Assembly: GCF_021491375.1 (NCBI RefSeq)
Contig: NZ_JAKEVY010000002.1
Coordinates: 1,054,001 to 1,118,000, forward strand
Direction: 5' to 3'
From: Flavihumibacter fluminis
Lineage (GTDB): Bacteria; Bacteroidota; Bacteroidia; Chitinophagales; Chitinophagaceae
Length of the DNA: 64,000 nucleotides
Program-made: the position numbers and the translations under genes
Notes under the pieces: generated by a model
The model's database searches: none
Told to the model about the DNA's origin: nothing
Seen by the model: the letters and a program-made list of their open reading frames with translations, nothing else
Shown here: positions 16,982 through 26,407 of the stretch, one piece after another
How positions within the stretch are numbered: position 1 is the first letter of the stretch
Layout: the number at the start of each line of letters is the position of its first letter

Positions 16982-18568
16982 ATGTTGTTTATACAGGACG
17001 GAAAGTTTGCTCATTCCAATCAATCTTTATTATTTGAGAACCTTCAACTGGTACTTCAGGCGAAGGAAAAAATGGCAATTATCGGTAAAAACGGTGTCGG
17101 AAAAACCACCTTGCTTCAGATTATTGCAGGCCATTTATCACTTAGTTCAGGAATCTTACAGCTAAAAACAGCTGCCTATTACGTACCACAGATAGCAGGA
17201 CAATACAATCATATGACTGTGGCAGCTGCATTAAGGATCGAATCGAAATGGAAGGCTTTATCTGCCATTTTAAATGGAAAAATCACGGAGAAATTATATG
17301 AACAGTTGGACAACGACTGGCAATTGGAAGAACGTTGCAGGGAAGCCTTTACGTATTGGGGGCTACAGGAGTTGGAATTTAATCAATCCGTAGCCACCCT
17401 GAGCGGAGGGCAAAAAGCACGTTTGTTTCTTGCCGGATTGCAGGTTCACCAGCCAGCACTTGTATTGCTGGACGAACCAAGTAACCACCTGGATGCAGCT
17501 GGAAGGTCCTTATTATATGAATACATTCAAAACAGTAAGGTGGCGATGCTAGTAGTGAGTCACGATCGGCAGTTGTTAAATTTGATGAATGCAACAAGTG
17601 AGTTAACAGCCGGGGGGCTCATTTATTATGGAGGGAATTATGATTTTTATGAATCACAAAAGGATGTGGAGCTTCAGGCCCGGACTGCTGAATTGAATGA
17701 AAAAAGTAAAGCCGTCAGAAAGGCAAAGGAAACAGAGCGGTTAACAAAAGAAAGACAGCATAAATTAAATGTGAGGGGTAAAGCCCAAAAGGAAAAATCC
17801 GGCCTTGCAAAAATTATGATGAATACCCTAAGAAACAATGCGGAAAAGACAAGCGCTAAATTGAAAGACGTGCATGCCGGGAAAATCATCCAGTTAAAAG
17901 ATGAATTAAAACAGATACAGTTAGCGTTGCCGGATCCCAATCAAATGCGGTTTGACTGGAAGGGATCTGGTCTGCATGCAGGAAAAAGATTGTTCGAAGC
18001 GATAGCAATTAATCATCAATACCAGCATAAAAAACTTTGGGAGCGTTCGATAGATCTACTTATCAACAGCGGCGAGCGATGGGCTATAAAAGGGAATAAT
18101 GGAACCGGTAAAACCACTCTTTTGCAATTTATAACCGGTGCCCTTGAACCTGCAGAAGGTTTGGTTTACCGGTCAGATTTTAATGCGGTTTTTATTGACC
18201 AGGAGTATTCCATTGTTAACAGGAAGGAATCTGTTCAGGAATTGGCAAGATCATTTAATCAAACCGGGTTGGTTGAACATGAAATCAACCTTCGGTTACA
18301 TAGATTTCTTTTTAAAAAAGAAAGCTGGGGAACCTGCTGCAAGGACCTGAGCGGGGGAGAGCGGATGCGTTTATTGTTGTGTTGCTTTATTATCGGTCAA
18401 CGAGCTCCAGACATGATAATACTGGATGAGCCGACCAATAACCTCGATCTTGAGAACCTGGAAATTCTTACAAAAGCGCTTGAGCAGTATACCGGAACCC
18501 TGGTAGTAGTTTCACATGATACCCGATTCCTTGAAGAAATATCCATAGATCATGAAATAATTCTATGA
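16982..18568 (+). CDS. ABC-F family ATPase (possible ribosome-protection type)
   Basis: A 528-residue soluble protein with two ABC ATPase domains and no membrane segment. Domain 1 has Walker A GKNGVGKTT, signature LSGGQKA and Walker B LVLLDEPSNHLD. Domain 2 has GNNGTGKTT, LSGGERMR and IILDEPTNNLDL. The linker between them is long, basic and helical (about residues 230-310), the region that reaches the ribosomal peptidyl-transferase centre in ABC-F proteins. It is clearly different from the Uup-like ABC-F elsewhere in this window. The leader structure suggests inducible expression, which is typical of resistance-type members, but substrate or drug cannot be named. Confidence 0.88.
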   Translation: MLFIQDGKFAHSNQSLLFENLQLVLQAKEKMAIIGKNGVGKTTLLQIIAGHLSLSSGILQLKTAAYYVPQIAGQYNHMTVAAALRIESKWKALSAILNGKITEKLYEQLDNDWQLEERCREAFTYWGLQELEFNQSVATLSGGQKARLFLAGLQVHQPALVLLDEPSNHLDAAGRSLLYEYIQNSKVAMLVVSHDRQLLNLMNATSELTAGGLIYYGGNYDFYESQKDVELQARTAELNEKSKAVRKAKETERLTKERQHKLNVRGKAQKEKSGLAKIMMNTLRNNAEKTSAKLKDVHAGKIIQLKDELKQIQLALPDPNQMRFDWKGSGLHAGKRLFEAIAINHQYQHKKLWERSIDLLINSGERWAIKGNNGTGKTTLLQFITGALEPAEGLVYRSDFNAVFIDQEYSIVNRKESVQELARSFNQTGLVEHEINLRLHRFLFKKESWGTCCKDLSGGERMRLLLCCFIIGQRAPDMIILDEPTNNLDLENLEILTKALEQYTGTLVVVSHDTRFLEEISIDHEIIL

Positions 18569-18582
18569 CCGGGGCTGCCGTG

Positions 18583-18611
18583 AAAAAAATAAGCCGCTTG
18601 GAAAGCGGCTT
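18583..18611 (-). terminator. Terminator of the tRNA-Arg transcript
   Basis: AAGCCGCTT (18591-18599) and AAGCGGCTT (18603-18611) form a 9-base stem with a 3-base loop. On the minus strand it is followed by TTATTTTTTT-type tail, so it should stop transcription leaving the tRNA gene. On the plus strand only a weak tail is present, so it may only partly stop the ABC-F transcript. Confidence 0.85.
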
Positions 18612-18618
18612 AAAACTG

Positions 18619-18692
18619 TGAACCGGATTGGATTCGAACCAATGACCTACTGCTTAGAAGGCAGTTGCTCTATCCAGCTGAGCTACCGGTCC
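18619..18692 (-). tRNA. tRNA-Arg (anticodon TCT)
   Basis: On the minus strand the 74-base sequence folds into a full cloverleaf. The acceptor stem is GGACCGG/CCGGTTC with discriminator A, the D-arm is GCTC-AGCTGGATA-GAGC, the anticodon stem-loop is CTGCCTTCTAAGCAG with anticodon TCT, and the T-loop is TTCGAAT. The CCA end is not encoded. TCT decodes AGA and possibly AGG codons. Confidence 0.97.
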
Positions 18693-18770
18693 CTCGGGGC
18701 GCAAAGATAATGGAATGCGGTTTTCAGGCAAAAAAATGATGTAAAATCTGGGCTTTGATGAGAATCCGGC

Positions 18771-18778
18771 TATATTTG
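18771..18778 (+). promoter_or_regulatory. -7 element of the hut operon
   Basis: TATATTTG matches TAnnTTTG exactly and lies 32 bases before the TTG start codon of the MarR-family gene, giving a leader of about 25 bases. No -33 element with normal spacing was found, which is common for regulated promoters. Confidence 0.6.
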
Positions 18779-18798
18779 TATAAGCGCTTATATAAATA
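18773..18798. promoter_or_regulatory. Palindromic operator overlapping the hut promoter
   Basis: TATAAGCGCTTATA (18779-18792) is a perfect 14-base palindrome. The symmetry extends to 26 bases with a single mismatched pair (18778/18793). It covers the 3' part of the -7 element and the presumed transcription start, so a bound MarR dimer would block initiation. Size and symmetry fit MarR-family operators. Assignment to the adjacent regulator is inference. Confidence 0.6.
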
Positions 18799-18810
18799 AA
18801 TCACAATTCC

Positions 18811-19293
18811 TTGAGCTTCTATCAACAAACCGGAGTACTCTTCTTTGGCAGCCGTCTGCGCCGGATCAGTGAATCCTTCCTGGCCGATGTCAACGCTGTT
18901 TATAAAAAACACCAAATCCGCTTCGATGCCGCGTGGTTTCCGGTATTTTACATGCTTTCACAAAAGGAAAGTCTATCTATCCGCGATATTTCCACCGAAC
19001 TGGAAGTATCTCATTCTGCTGCCAGCCAGCTGATCAGTAAACTGCAGGAAAGGGGATTGATCAAAACCAGTTCCGACAAAGAAGATGGCCGGAAAAAAGT
19101 GGTGAGTTTCACACCAAAAGGGCAAAAACTCCTGAGACAGGTGGAACCCGTATGGAACGCTCTGCAATTGGCCATGGAAGAACTGCTACGGCAGTCTGAT
19201 AGTACTACTCACCTGATGCAGGCAATTTCGGAAACTGAAACAGCTCTCCGGAAGCAATCCATCTTTAACCGAATCGAAAAACACCTGAAATGA
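18811..19293 (+). CDS. MarR-family transcriptional regulator, candidate regulator of the hut operon
   Basis: A 160-residue winged-helix regulator. The DNA-binding part is about residues 50-110 (IRDISTELEVSHSAASQLISK recognition segment, then the wing DKEDGRKKVVSFTPKG). The start is TTG: no in-frame ATG occurs before residue 48, and the N-terminal FYQQTGVLFFGSRLRR is typical for the family, so a later start would truncate the dimerisation helix. The stop overlaps the hutH start (ATGA), so regulator and enzymes are translationally coupled. Bacterial hut operons are more often controlled by HutC (GntR) or HutP; a MarR protein in this position is less usual. Confidence 0.88.
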   Translation: MSFYQQTGVLFFGSRLRRISESFLADVNAVYKKHQIRFDAAWFPVFYMLSQKESLSIRDISTELEVSHSAASQLISKLQERGLIKTSSDKEDGRKKVVSFTPKGQKLLRQVEPVWNALQLAMEELLRQSDSTTHLMQAISETETALRKQSIFNRIEKHLK

Positions 19294-20852
19294 ATAAACG
19301 CTTTCAATATGGGGTGGACCACCTGACCATTGCTATCGCTTTGGGTATTGCCAATGGACAGATACAGGGGTACCTGGGACTGGAATCCATTCAGAAAATT
19401 CAGACAAGTGCTGCCGCTGTCAATCAGATTGTACAGGAAGGGCGTACTGTTTATGGGGTAAATACAGGTTTCGGGATCCTGGCCAATACGTCCATTTCAG
19501 AAGAAGACACCCGAACCCTGCAGTATAAAATTTTACAAAGTCACAGCGTGGGGGTGGGCAATCCGATCGCTCCGGAAATTGCCAAACTCATGTTGATCAC
19601 CAAAGTACATGCCCTGGCCAAAGGTTTTTCCGGTGTGCAGCTCTCAACCCTGGAACGACTCTGCTGGATGATTGATAACGATATTATTCCCATTGTACCG
19701 GAAAAGGGTAGCGTAGGTGCCAGTGGCGACCTTGCTCCATTGTCTCATCTTTGCCTCCCTCTTATCGGATTGGGTGAACTAACTGTCAGGGGTAAACGAC
19801 GGGCTGCTGCAGATGTGCTGATTGAATATGACCTGGAACCGGTTCAACTGGGGCCCAAAGAAGGACTGGCACTGATCAATGGCACTCAATTTATTCTGGC
19901 CCATGCAGTGAAAGCAGTAGAGCGATTTCAAAACTGCCTCGATGCCGCTGATATCATAGGCGCCATGAGCCTTGAGTCGCTTACCGGTACAAAGGCCCCA
20001 TTTGAGTCTGCCCTTCACGAATTGAGGCCCTTTGCAGGAAATCAGTATGTTGCACATCGCTTGCGCTTGTTGTTGAAGGATTCTGAGATTATGGACAGTC
20101 ATATTGATTGCGGTCGTGTGCAGGATCCCTATTCTCTCCGTTGTATGCCCCAGGTGCACGGAGCCTCCCGGAATGCCTGGCTGCACCTGAAAGAACTTAC
20201 GGAAACTGAATTGAATTCTGTAACGGATAACCCCATCGTGCTGGATGCCAACCATACAATCAGTGGTGGTAATTTCCACGGGCAACCCCTTGCGCTTCCC
20301 CTTGATTATAACTGCTTTGCTGCTGCTGAAATTGGTAATATCTCTGATCGCAGATGTTATCTGTTGCTGGAAGGGAAGTGGGGTTTACCTATGTTGTTGA
20401 TGAACAACGTGGGACTCAACAGCGGATTTATGATTCCTCAATACACCACAGCTGCTCTTGTTACTGAAAACAAAACCCTCTGTTTTCCGGCCTGCGCAGA
20501 TAGTATTCCCACTTCACTGGGGCAGGAAGACCATGTGAGCATGGGTAGCATCAGCGGTCGCAAGCTCAACCAGGTGATCGATAACCTGGAAACGATTCTG
20601 GCAATTGAACTCATGAGCGCATGCCAGGCAATAGAATTCCGCCGGCCGCTGAAAAGCAGTCCGGTGCTTGAATTTGCGCATGATCATGTACGTGAGTATG
20701 TAAGTTTTGCCTCAGAAGACCGGATTTTCGCCCGTGATATTGAACGTATAAATGAACTGATCCGGAATCAGTCATTTGTAAAAGAAGTTCATCGGTTTGC
20801 AGATAGCAGGGGTGTATCAATGACCGAAGGTTTCCCATCTTTCAACATGTAA
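19290..20852 (+). CDS. hutH: Histidine ammonia-lyase
   Basis: A 520-residue cytosolic enzyme that converts L-histidine to urocanate and ammonia, the first step of histidine degradation. The Ala-Ser-Gly that cyclises into the MIO electrophile is present ([14 protein letters not shown], about residues 144-146). [13 protein letters not shown] and the [13 protein letters not shown] segment are also typical. Length is normal. The gene follows the MarR regulator with a 4-base overlap and precedes hutU by 11 bases. Confidence 0.97.
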   Translation: MNKRFQYGVDHLTIAIALGIANGQIQGYLGLESIQKIQTSAAAVNQIVQEGRTVYGVNTGFGILANTSISEEDTRTLQYKILQSHSVGVGNPIAPEIAKLMLITKVHALAKGFSGVQLSTLERLCWMIDNDIIPIVPEKGSVGASGDLAPLSHLCLPLIGLGELTVRGKRRAAADVLIEYDLEPVQLGPKEGLALINGTQFILAHAVKAVERFQNCLDAADIIGAMSLESLTGTKAPFESALHELRPFAGNQYVAHRLRLLLKDSEIMDSHIDCGRVQDPYSLRCMPQVHGASRNAWLHLKELTETELNSVTDNPIVLDANHTISGGNFHGQPLALPLDYNCFAAAEIGNISDRRCYLLLEGKWGLPMLLMNNVGLNSGFMIPQYTTAALVTENKTLCFPACADSIPTSLGQEDHVSMGSISGRKLNQVIDNLETILAIELMSACQAIEFRRPLKSSPVLEFAHDHVREYVSFASEDRIFARDIERINELIRNQSFVKEVHRFADSRGVSMTEGFPSFNM

Positions 20853-20863
20853 AACGTTCCATT

Positions 20864-22525
20864 ATGTCTATAGCTGCTCCAAAACGTTGTAAAGGCTGGC
20901 TCCAGGAAGCCGCCCTGCTGATGTTACTCAATAACCTGCATCCGGATGTTGCCGAACGCCCTGAAGAGCTGATTGTTTATGGAGGCCGGGGCAAAGCAGC
21001 CCGTAACCAGGAAGCACTGGACCTTATCATAAAAGCACTGGAACACCTGGAAAACGATGAATCTCTGCTGATCCAGAGCGGCAAGCCGGTTGCGATCCTG
21101 CAAACGCATGAGGATGCTCCCCGGGTATTGATCTCCAACTCCCAACTGGTACCTAACTGGGCCACCTGGGAACATTTTGATGAACTTGAAAAAAAGGGAC
21201 TCATGATGTATGGCCAGATGACGGCGGGTTCCTGGATTTATATCGGTTCACAGGGGATCGTTCAGGGCACTTATGAAACCTATGCCGCTGTGGCAGCCAA
21301 ACATTTTGGAGGGAGTTTGAAAGGAACCCTTAACGTTACCGCCGGACTAGGTGGTATGGGAGGTGCACAACCGCTCGCTATCACTATGAATGAAGGAGTG
21401 GCTCTGATTGCAGAAGTGGAAGAATGGCGGATAGATAAGCGCCTGGAGACCCGTTATCTGGATTATAAAATAAAGGACCTGGATGCAGCCATCGACCGGG
21501 CCCTGGAAGCAAAGGCGAAAGGAGAAGCCATTTCCATTGGTGTTCATGCCAATGCCGTTCATCTTCTTGCAAGATTACTTGAACGTAATGTAGTGCCAGA
21601 TACGTTGACAGATCAAACTTCGGCGCATGATCCATTGATTGGTTATATTCCGCATACTATTTCATTGGCCGAAGCCAATCAGCTTCGTCAATCCAACCCC
21701 GATGCCTACCTGAAGTTATCCTATGCCAGCATGCACCAGCATGTGGCTTATATGCTGGATTTACAAAAACATGGTGCCATCACCTTTGACTATGGCAATA
21801 ATATCCGTGCCAGGGCAAAAGAAGATGGGCTGGAAAATGCATTTGATTTCCCGGGATTTGTTCCTGCCTATATCAGGCCTCTTTTCTGTGAAGGGAAAGG
21901 ACCATTCCGCTGGGCTGCACTTAGTGGAGATCCGGCTGATATTGCAGTAACCGACCAGGTTATAGCGGATATGTTCCCGGAAAACGAATCATTACAGCGC
22001 TGGTTGAAACTGGCCAAAGAACGAATCGCTTTTCAGGGACTTCCGGCACGCATTTGCTGGCTGGGACAAGGAGAAAGGGAGAAAGCCGGACTTGCTTTCA
22101 ATGAATTAGTACGAACCGGAAAAGTAAAAGCCCCGATCGTGATTGGTCGTGATCACCTTGATACCGGTTCGGTAGCAAGCCCCAATCGTGAAACCGAAGC
22201 CATGCTGGATGGCTCCGATGCAGTGGCCGATTGGCCGCTTCTGAATGCGCTCCTGAATACCGCAGGTGGAGCTTCCTGGGTCAGCCTGCACCATGGTGGT
22301 GGAGTAGGGATGGGGTACAGCATCCATGCGGGTATGGTAATTGTGGCGGATGGTACGGATACTGCTGAGCGAAGACTGGCCCGTGTATTACGGAATGATC
22401 CCGGCATTGGTGTCATCCGGCATGCCGATGCGGGTTATGATATCGCCAAAGATGTGGCCCGAAAGCACCGGCTCGACCTGAAAGAAAAGCTTGCTATCTT
22501 CACGCCTTCCAAATCCTCGAAATGA
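20864..22525 (+). CDS. hutU: Urocanate hydratase
   Basis: A 553-residue NAD-dependent enzyme converting urocanate to 4-imidazolone-5-propanoate, the second step. Characteristic segments are [45 protein letters not shown], the conserved Cys region [10 protein letters not shown] and the glycine-rich [15 protein letters not shown]. Length matches the family. Its stop overlaps the Mur-ligase-like gene (ATGA), so the latter is an integral part of the operon. Confidence 0.97.
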   Translation: MSIAAPKRCKGWLQEAALLMLLNNLHPDVAERPEELIVYGGRGKAARNQEALDLIIKALEHLENDESLLIQSGKPVAILQTHEDAPRVLISNSQLVPNWATWEHFDELEKKGLMMYGQMTAGSWIYIGSQGIVQGTYETYAAVAAKHFGGSLKGTLNVTAGLGGMGGAQPLAITMNEGVALIAEVEEWRIDKRLETRYLDYKIKDLDAAIDRALEAKAKGEAISIGVHANAVHLLARLLERNVVPDTLTDQTSAHDPLIGYIPHTISLAEANQLRQSNPDAYLKLSYASMHQHVAYMLDLQKHGAITFDYGNNIRARAKEDGLENAFDFPGFVPAYIRPLFCEGKGPFRWAALSGDPADIAVTDQVIADMFPENESLQRWLKLAKERIAFQGLPARICWLGQGEREKAGLAFNELVRTGKVKAPIVIGRDHLDTGSVASPNRETEAMLDGSDAVADWPLLNALLNTAGGASWVSLHHGGGVGMGYSIHAGMVIVADGTDTAERRLARVLRNDPGIGVIRHADAGYDIAKDVARKHRLDLKEKLAIFTPSKSSK

Positions 22526-23898
22526 TTCAGACCATTAATGATTTTCAACGTGTGTTTTTTATAGGTGTAGCCGGTACAGGCATGAGTGCCATCGCGCAAT
22601 ACCTAAAGGGTATAGGTAAAGAAGTAGCAGGTTCCGATCGGTATTTCAAACCCGGTGAAAACAATGAAACCCGCACCCGTCTGGAAGCCGAAGGCATTCT
22701 CTGTTTTGAACAGGATGGCTCCGGAATTCTTCCTACAACTGACCTGGTGGTGGTTTCCACAGCAGTAGAGGACACCGTTGCTGAAGTGATCAAGGCAAAA
22801 TCACTGGATATTCCGATTATTCGTCGCAGTGAATTACTGGCAATAATCGCAAAAAGCAAAAAAACCATTGCCGTTGGTGGCACTTCCGGTAAGTCGACAA
22901 CCAGTGCCATGTTGTTTGATATCCTGCAATATGCGGGTCTCGAACCCAGTATCATCAGTGGAGCCGGCCTGGTAAGCATCATACGGGAAGGAAAGATCGG
23001 AAATGCAAAAGTCGGTAAAGGCGATTGGCTGGTAATCGAAGCGGATGAAAGTGATGGTTCCATTGTGCAATATTATCCATCCATAGGACTGCTGTTAAAC
23101 GTGGACAAGGATCATAAAGAAATTGATTCGCTGCTGGACATCTTTGCTACGTTTAAGCGTAACAGTGAGTTGTTTGTAGTGAATCAGTCGCACCCATTGG
23201 CTGCTCCCTTATCGCAGGATCTCAGCCTGGATTTCAGTTGGGATGTTGAGCGGTCTGCCGGCTTTATGGCGCGTGATTTCAAACAGGAGGGACTCAGCAT
23301 TTCCTTCACAATCAACAATACTCCCTTTCAATTAAAATTGGTTGGAAGACACAATATGGAGAATGCACTGGCTGCTGCTACTGTTGCAGCACATGTTGGT
23401 GTGGACCTGACAAAAGCTGCGGAAGCACTGGAACAATATGAAGGAATTTACAGGCGTAACCAGGTATTGGGACAAAAAAACGGCGTGTGGCTGATGGACG
23501 ATTACGCACATAACCCTGCTAAATGTGCGGCAAGTATCCGATCCTGCCAACCACTTGCCAATAAAGTCGTAGCCTGGTTCCAACCTCATGGGTATGGCCC
23601 CACTCGTTTTCTGCGTGCAGATTTTGTAAAAGAAATTGCAGAAGCACTGCGTCCACAGGATGAGATCTGGATGAGTGAGATCTTTTATGCAGGTGGAACG
23701 GCTACCAAAGATATTTCAGCGAATGACCTGATCAATGATATCCGGCAACTTGGTAAAGCAGCCTTTTTTGTGGAAGACAGAAATGATTTTGTGCATACTG
23801 TACGGTCACACTTAACCGAAAATACGGTTCTGTTATTAATGGGCGCTCGTGATCCCAGTCTCGAATATTTTGCTCAGCAGGTTTGGAATGAATTATAA
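22522..23898 (+). CDS. Mur ligase-family protein (MurC/Mpl-like) inside the hut operon
   Basis: A 458-residue ATP-dependent ligase homologue with the three-domain Mur architecture. N-terminal UDP-binding fold: [17 protein letters not shown]. Central ATPase: P-loop [12 protein letters not shown] (GTSGKS where most have GTxGKT), the acidic EADESDGS and NVDKDHKE. Further motifs are [19 protein letters not shown] and [11 protein letters not shown]. These are nearest to MurC and Mpl. A housekeeping murC would sit in a cell-wall cluster, so this is probably a paralogue with another acceptor. Overlapping start and stop codons with hutU and hutI imply coordinated expression. The substrate is unknown. 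Confidence 0.85.
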   Translation: MIQTINDFQRVFFIGVAGTGMSAIAQYLKGIGKEVAGSDRYFKPGENNETRTRLEAEGILCFEQDGSGILPTTDLVVVSTAVEDTVAEVIKAKSLDIPIIRRSELLAIIAKSKKTIAVGGTSGKSTTSAMLFDILQYAGLEPSIISGAGLVSIIREGKIGNAKVGKGDWLVIEADESDGSIVQYYPSIGLLLNVDKDHKEIDSLLDIFATFKRNSELFVVNQSHPLAAPLSQDLSLDFSWDVERSAGFMARDFKQEGLSISFTINNTPFQLKLVGRHNMENALAAATVAAHVGVDLTKAAEALEQYEGIYRRNQVLGQKNGVWLMDDYAHNPAKCAASIRSCQPLANKVVAWFQPHGYGPTRFLRADFVKEIAEALRPQDEIWMSEIFYAGGTATKDISANDLINDIRQLGKAAFFVEDRNDFVHTVRSHLTENTVLLLMGARDPSLEYFAQQVWNEL

Positions 23899-23899
23899 A

Positions 23900-25135
23900 A
23901 TGCGAATACTGTTTCGTCATATCAAGTCATTAGTTGGCATTGGTCAACCGGATGCGCCGCTACGGGGTGATGAACTGGCCATGCTTCCATCCCTTGAAAA
24001 CGCCTGGTTGCTTATTGAAGACGAATGCATTCATAGTTACGGCAGGGAAGAGGAGCAGGCACCTCCGGCATCGGATCGGATACTTAATTGCTCTAATCGG
24101 TTTATCCTTCCATCGTTTTGTGATTCGCATACGCACCTGGTGTTTGCCGGCAGCCGGGAAGCTGAATTTGTAGATAAAATAAAGGGAAAAACCTATGCTG
24201 AGATAGCAGCAAAAGGCGGTGGAATCCATGCATCCGCAGGCAAGTTGGCAGCCATGCCGGAAGAACAGCTGTTTCGGGAGTCGATGATAAAACTGGATAA
24301 AATCGCAGCAGCCGGAACAGGCGCAATTGAAATTAAAAGCGGATATGGGTTAACGGTAGATGCTGAATTAAAAATGCTTCGGGTCATCAAACAATTGAAA
24401 ATTCATCACCGCCTGCCAATAAAAGCGACTTTTCTTGGAGCTCATGCAATTCCTCCGGAGTTCAAAGAGGATCGTGAAGCTTATATCCGGTTACTCATTA
24501 AGGATATATTGCCAGTGATCCGTGAAGAAAAGCTGGCAGATTATGTGGATGTTTTCTGTGAGAAAGGATTTTTCACACCGGAAGAAACCATCCGGATTTG
24601 CGAAGCAGGTAAAAGCATCGGACTTATTCCCAAGATACATGCCAACCAGTTAAACGTTTCCGGAGGGGTACAGGCAGGTATCCAAGTAGGAGCCCTTTCA
24701 GTGGATCATCTGGAATCAATGGATGAAGAAGCGATAACAGCTTTGGCTGCTTCTTCAACGATTGGTACCCTTCTGCCCGGTGCAGCCTATTTTCTCCGGA
24801 TGCCCTATCCTCCGGCGCGTGAACTGATGAAAGCCGGTGCAGCCCTCGCCCTTGCCTCAGATTATAACCCGGGCTCATCACCTTCCTTCAATATGCAGCA
24901 GGTTTTCTCAATGGCCTGTATCCAGCTTCGCATGTTGCCCGAAGAAGCATTGCAGGCAACTACCATCAATGGCGCATTTGCCATGCAATTGGAAAAGCAA
25001 GCCGGTTCGATTTACCCTGGAAAATGGGCGAATCTGTTGCTCACCCGAACCATACCATCCCTTGCTTATTTACCCTATGCTTTTGGTGAATCCTGCATCG
25101 AACAGGTTTATCTGAAAGGCAGCCCGATAAAATAA
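23900..25135 (+). CDS. hutI: Imidazolonepropionase
   Basis: A 411-residue amidohydrolase that opens 4-imidazolone-5-propanoate to N-formimino-L-glutamate, the third step. Metal ligands are visible: CDSHTHLVFAGSRE (HxH), FLGAHAIPPEF, KIHANQLNVSG and the catalytic Asp in ALASDYNPGSSP. GAIEIKSGYGL is a family signature. The start MRILFRHIKSL matches usual N-termini and begins two bases after the upstream stop codon; upstream in-frame ATGs lie within the preceding gene. Length is normal. Confidence 0.96.
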   Translation: MRILFRHIKSLVGIGQPDAPLRGDELAMLPSLENAWLLIEDECIHSYGREEEQAPPASDRILNCSNRFILPSFCDSHTHLVFAGSREAEFVDKIKGKTYAEIAAKGGGIHASAGKLAAMPEEQLFRESMIKLDKIAAAGTGAIEIKSGYGLTVDAELKMLRVIKQLKIHHRLPIKATFLGAHAIPPEFKEDREAYIRLLIKDILPVIREEKLADYVDVFCEKGFFTPEETIRICEAGKSIGLIPKIHANQLNVSGGVQAGIQVGALSVDHLESMDEEAITALAASSTIGTLLPGAAYFLRMPYPPARELMKAGAALALASDYNPGSSPSFNMQQVFSMACIQLRMLPEEALQATTINGAFAMQLEKQAGSIYPGKWANLLLTRTIPSLAYLPYAFGESCIEQVYLKGSPIK

Positions 25136-25162
25136 TACCATCTCCATTCTGTATATTACAAT

Positions 25163-26395
25163 ATGGAATCCATTCAATCCGAATTATTACTGATCGTTTT
25201 ATGTTGTGTTGTAGTTGTGTCCTACCTGTTTTCAATCGGTAGCCGGTACATCCGGATACCCTCTGTATTATTATTATTATTGGCTGGGATGGGTATCCGA
25301 CTGATTGCTGAAGCCTATGAATATGAACTGAACGTACCTCTTTTGGTGGTGGAATCTTTAGGTGTGGTAGGTCTTATCATGATCGTGCTCGAAGCAGGCC
25401 TGGATCTGGAACTAAAATCGTCACGAATCAAATTAATTCGCGACTCCTTTCTTTCGGCCCTCATAATCCTCTTACTTTCCACCTCCCTTATAAGCTATAT
25501 ATTATACGAATACCTGCAACAGCCGCTTCTGAATTGTATCGTTTATGCAATACCGCTTTCCATTATCAGCAGCTCCATTGTTTTACCCAGCCTGCATGCC
25601 CTGACAGAAGAAAAAAAGGATTTCCTGGTATACGAAGCCTCCTTTTCGGATATCCTGGGTATCATGTTGTTCAATTATTTCGCATCTCCTGAGATCTTTT
25701 CCCTGAAATCAATTGGTGTTTTCTCCGGGAATCTGCTGCTTAGTATTCTCTTATCCGGACTGGTATCCATCCTGCTTTTGTTCATTATGACCCGCACTAA
25801 ACTGTCTATAAAATTTTTCCTGGTCTTCTCTCTATTGGTATTGATCTACGCGGGGGGAAAAATGTTGCACCTGCCTTCGCTGATTATTATACTGGCTTTT
25901 GGTCTCATGATCAACAACTGGCATCTGTTCAAATCGGTGCCCTGGATCCAGCAACAGTTTCCACAGGAACAGGTAAATAATTTAAACCAGTTACTTCATT
26001 CCATTACAGCTGAGTCTTCTTTTTTAATACGTACTTTCTTTTTTATTCTCTTTGGTTTTTCCATCGACTTCAATATGATGTTGCAGAATGAAGTAATGAA
26101 GGTTGGAGGGATAATCGTTCTCAGCCTCTTTGCCGTACGCTTCCTGTATTTCCGCTTTTTTCTCAAGACCAATGTATTCCCGGAAGTCTTTTTCATCCCG
26201 CGCGGCCTTATTACGATTGTACTGTTTTATAAAATTCCCCAGGAAATGAAACTTGCCAATTTCAACGAGGGAATACTTTTTTTTATCATTCTGGTAACCG
26301 GCGCAATTATGACCCTGGGTATGCTGTTTTACAAGAAAAAGCCTTCAGAATTGGTGGAAGAGCCGGCTTTTTCAGATCGAACTGATATTTTTTAA
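25163..26395 (+). CDS. Cation:proton antiporter (CPA family), probably Na+/H+
   Basis: A 410-residue integral membrane protein with roughly 10-12 hydrophobic helices and little else. GVVGLIMIVLEAGLDLELKS matches the fourth/fifth-helix region of CPA antiporters and ASFSDILGIMLFNYF carries the conserved Asp. No C-terminal regulatory domain (TrkA_N) is present. It lies between hutI and hutG with 27- and 12-base spacers, so it is part of the operon. Histidine degradation releases ammonia, so a role in pH or cation balance is conceivable (inference). No histidine permease is visible in the operon. Confidence 0.85.
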   Translation: MESIQSELLLIVLCCVVVVSYLFSIGSRYIRIPSVLLLLLAGMGIRLIAEAYEYELNVPLLVVESLGVVGLIMIVLEAGLDLELKSSRIKLIRDSFLSALIILLLSTSLISYILYEYLQQPLLNCIVYAIPLSIISSSIVLPSLHALTEEKKDFLVYEASFSDILGIMLFNYFASPEIFSLKSIGVFSGNLLLSILLSGLVSILLLFIMTRTKLSIKFFLVFSLLVLIYAGGKMLHLPSLIIILAFGLMINNWHLFKSVPWIQQQFPQEQVNNLNQLLHSITAESSFLIRTFFFILFGFSIDFNMMLQNEVMKVGGIIVLSLFAVRFLYFRFFLKTNVFPEVFFIPRGLITIVLFYKIPQEMKLANFNEGILFFIILVTGAIMTLGMLFYKKKPSELVEEPAFSDRTDIF

Positions 26396-26407
26396 CCATG
26401 CTGCCAT

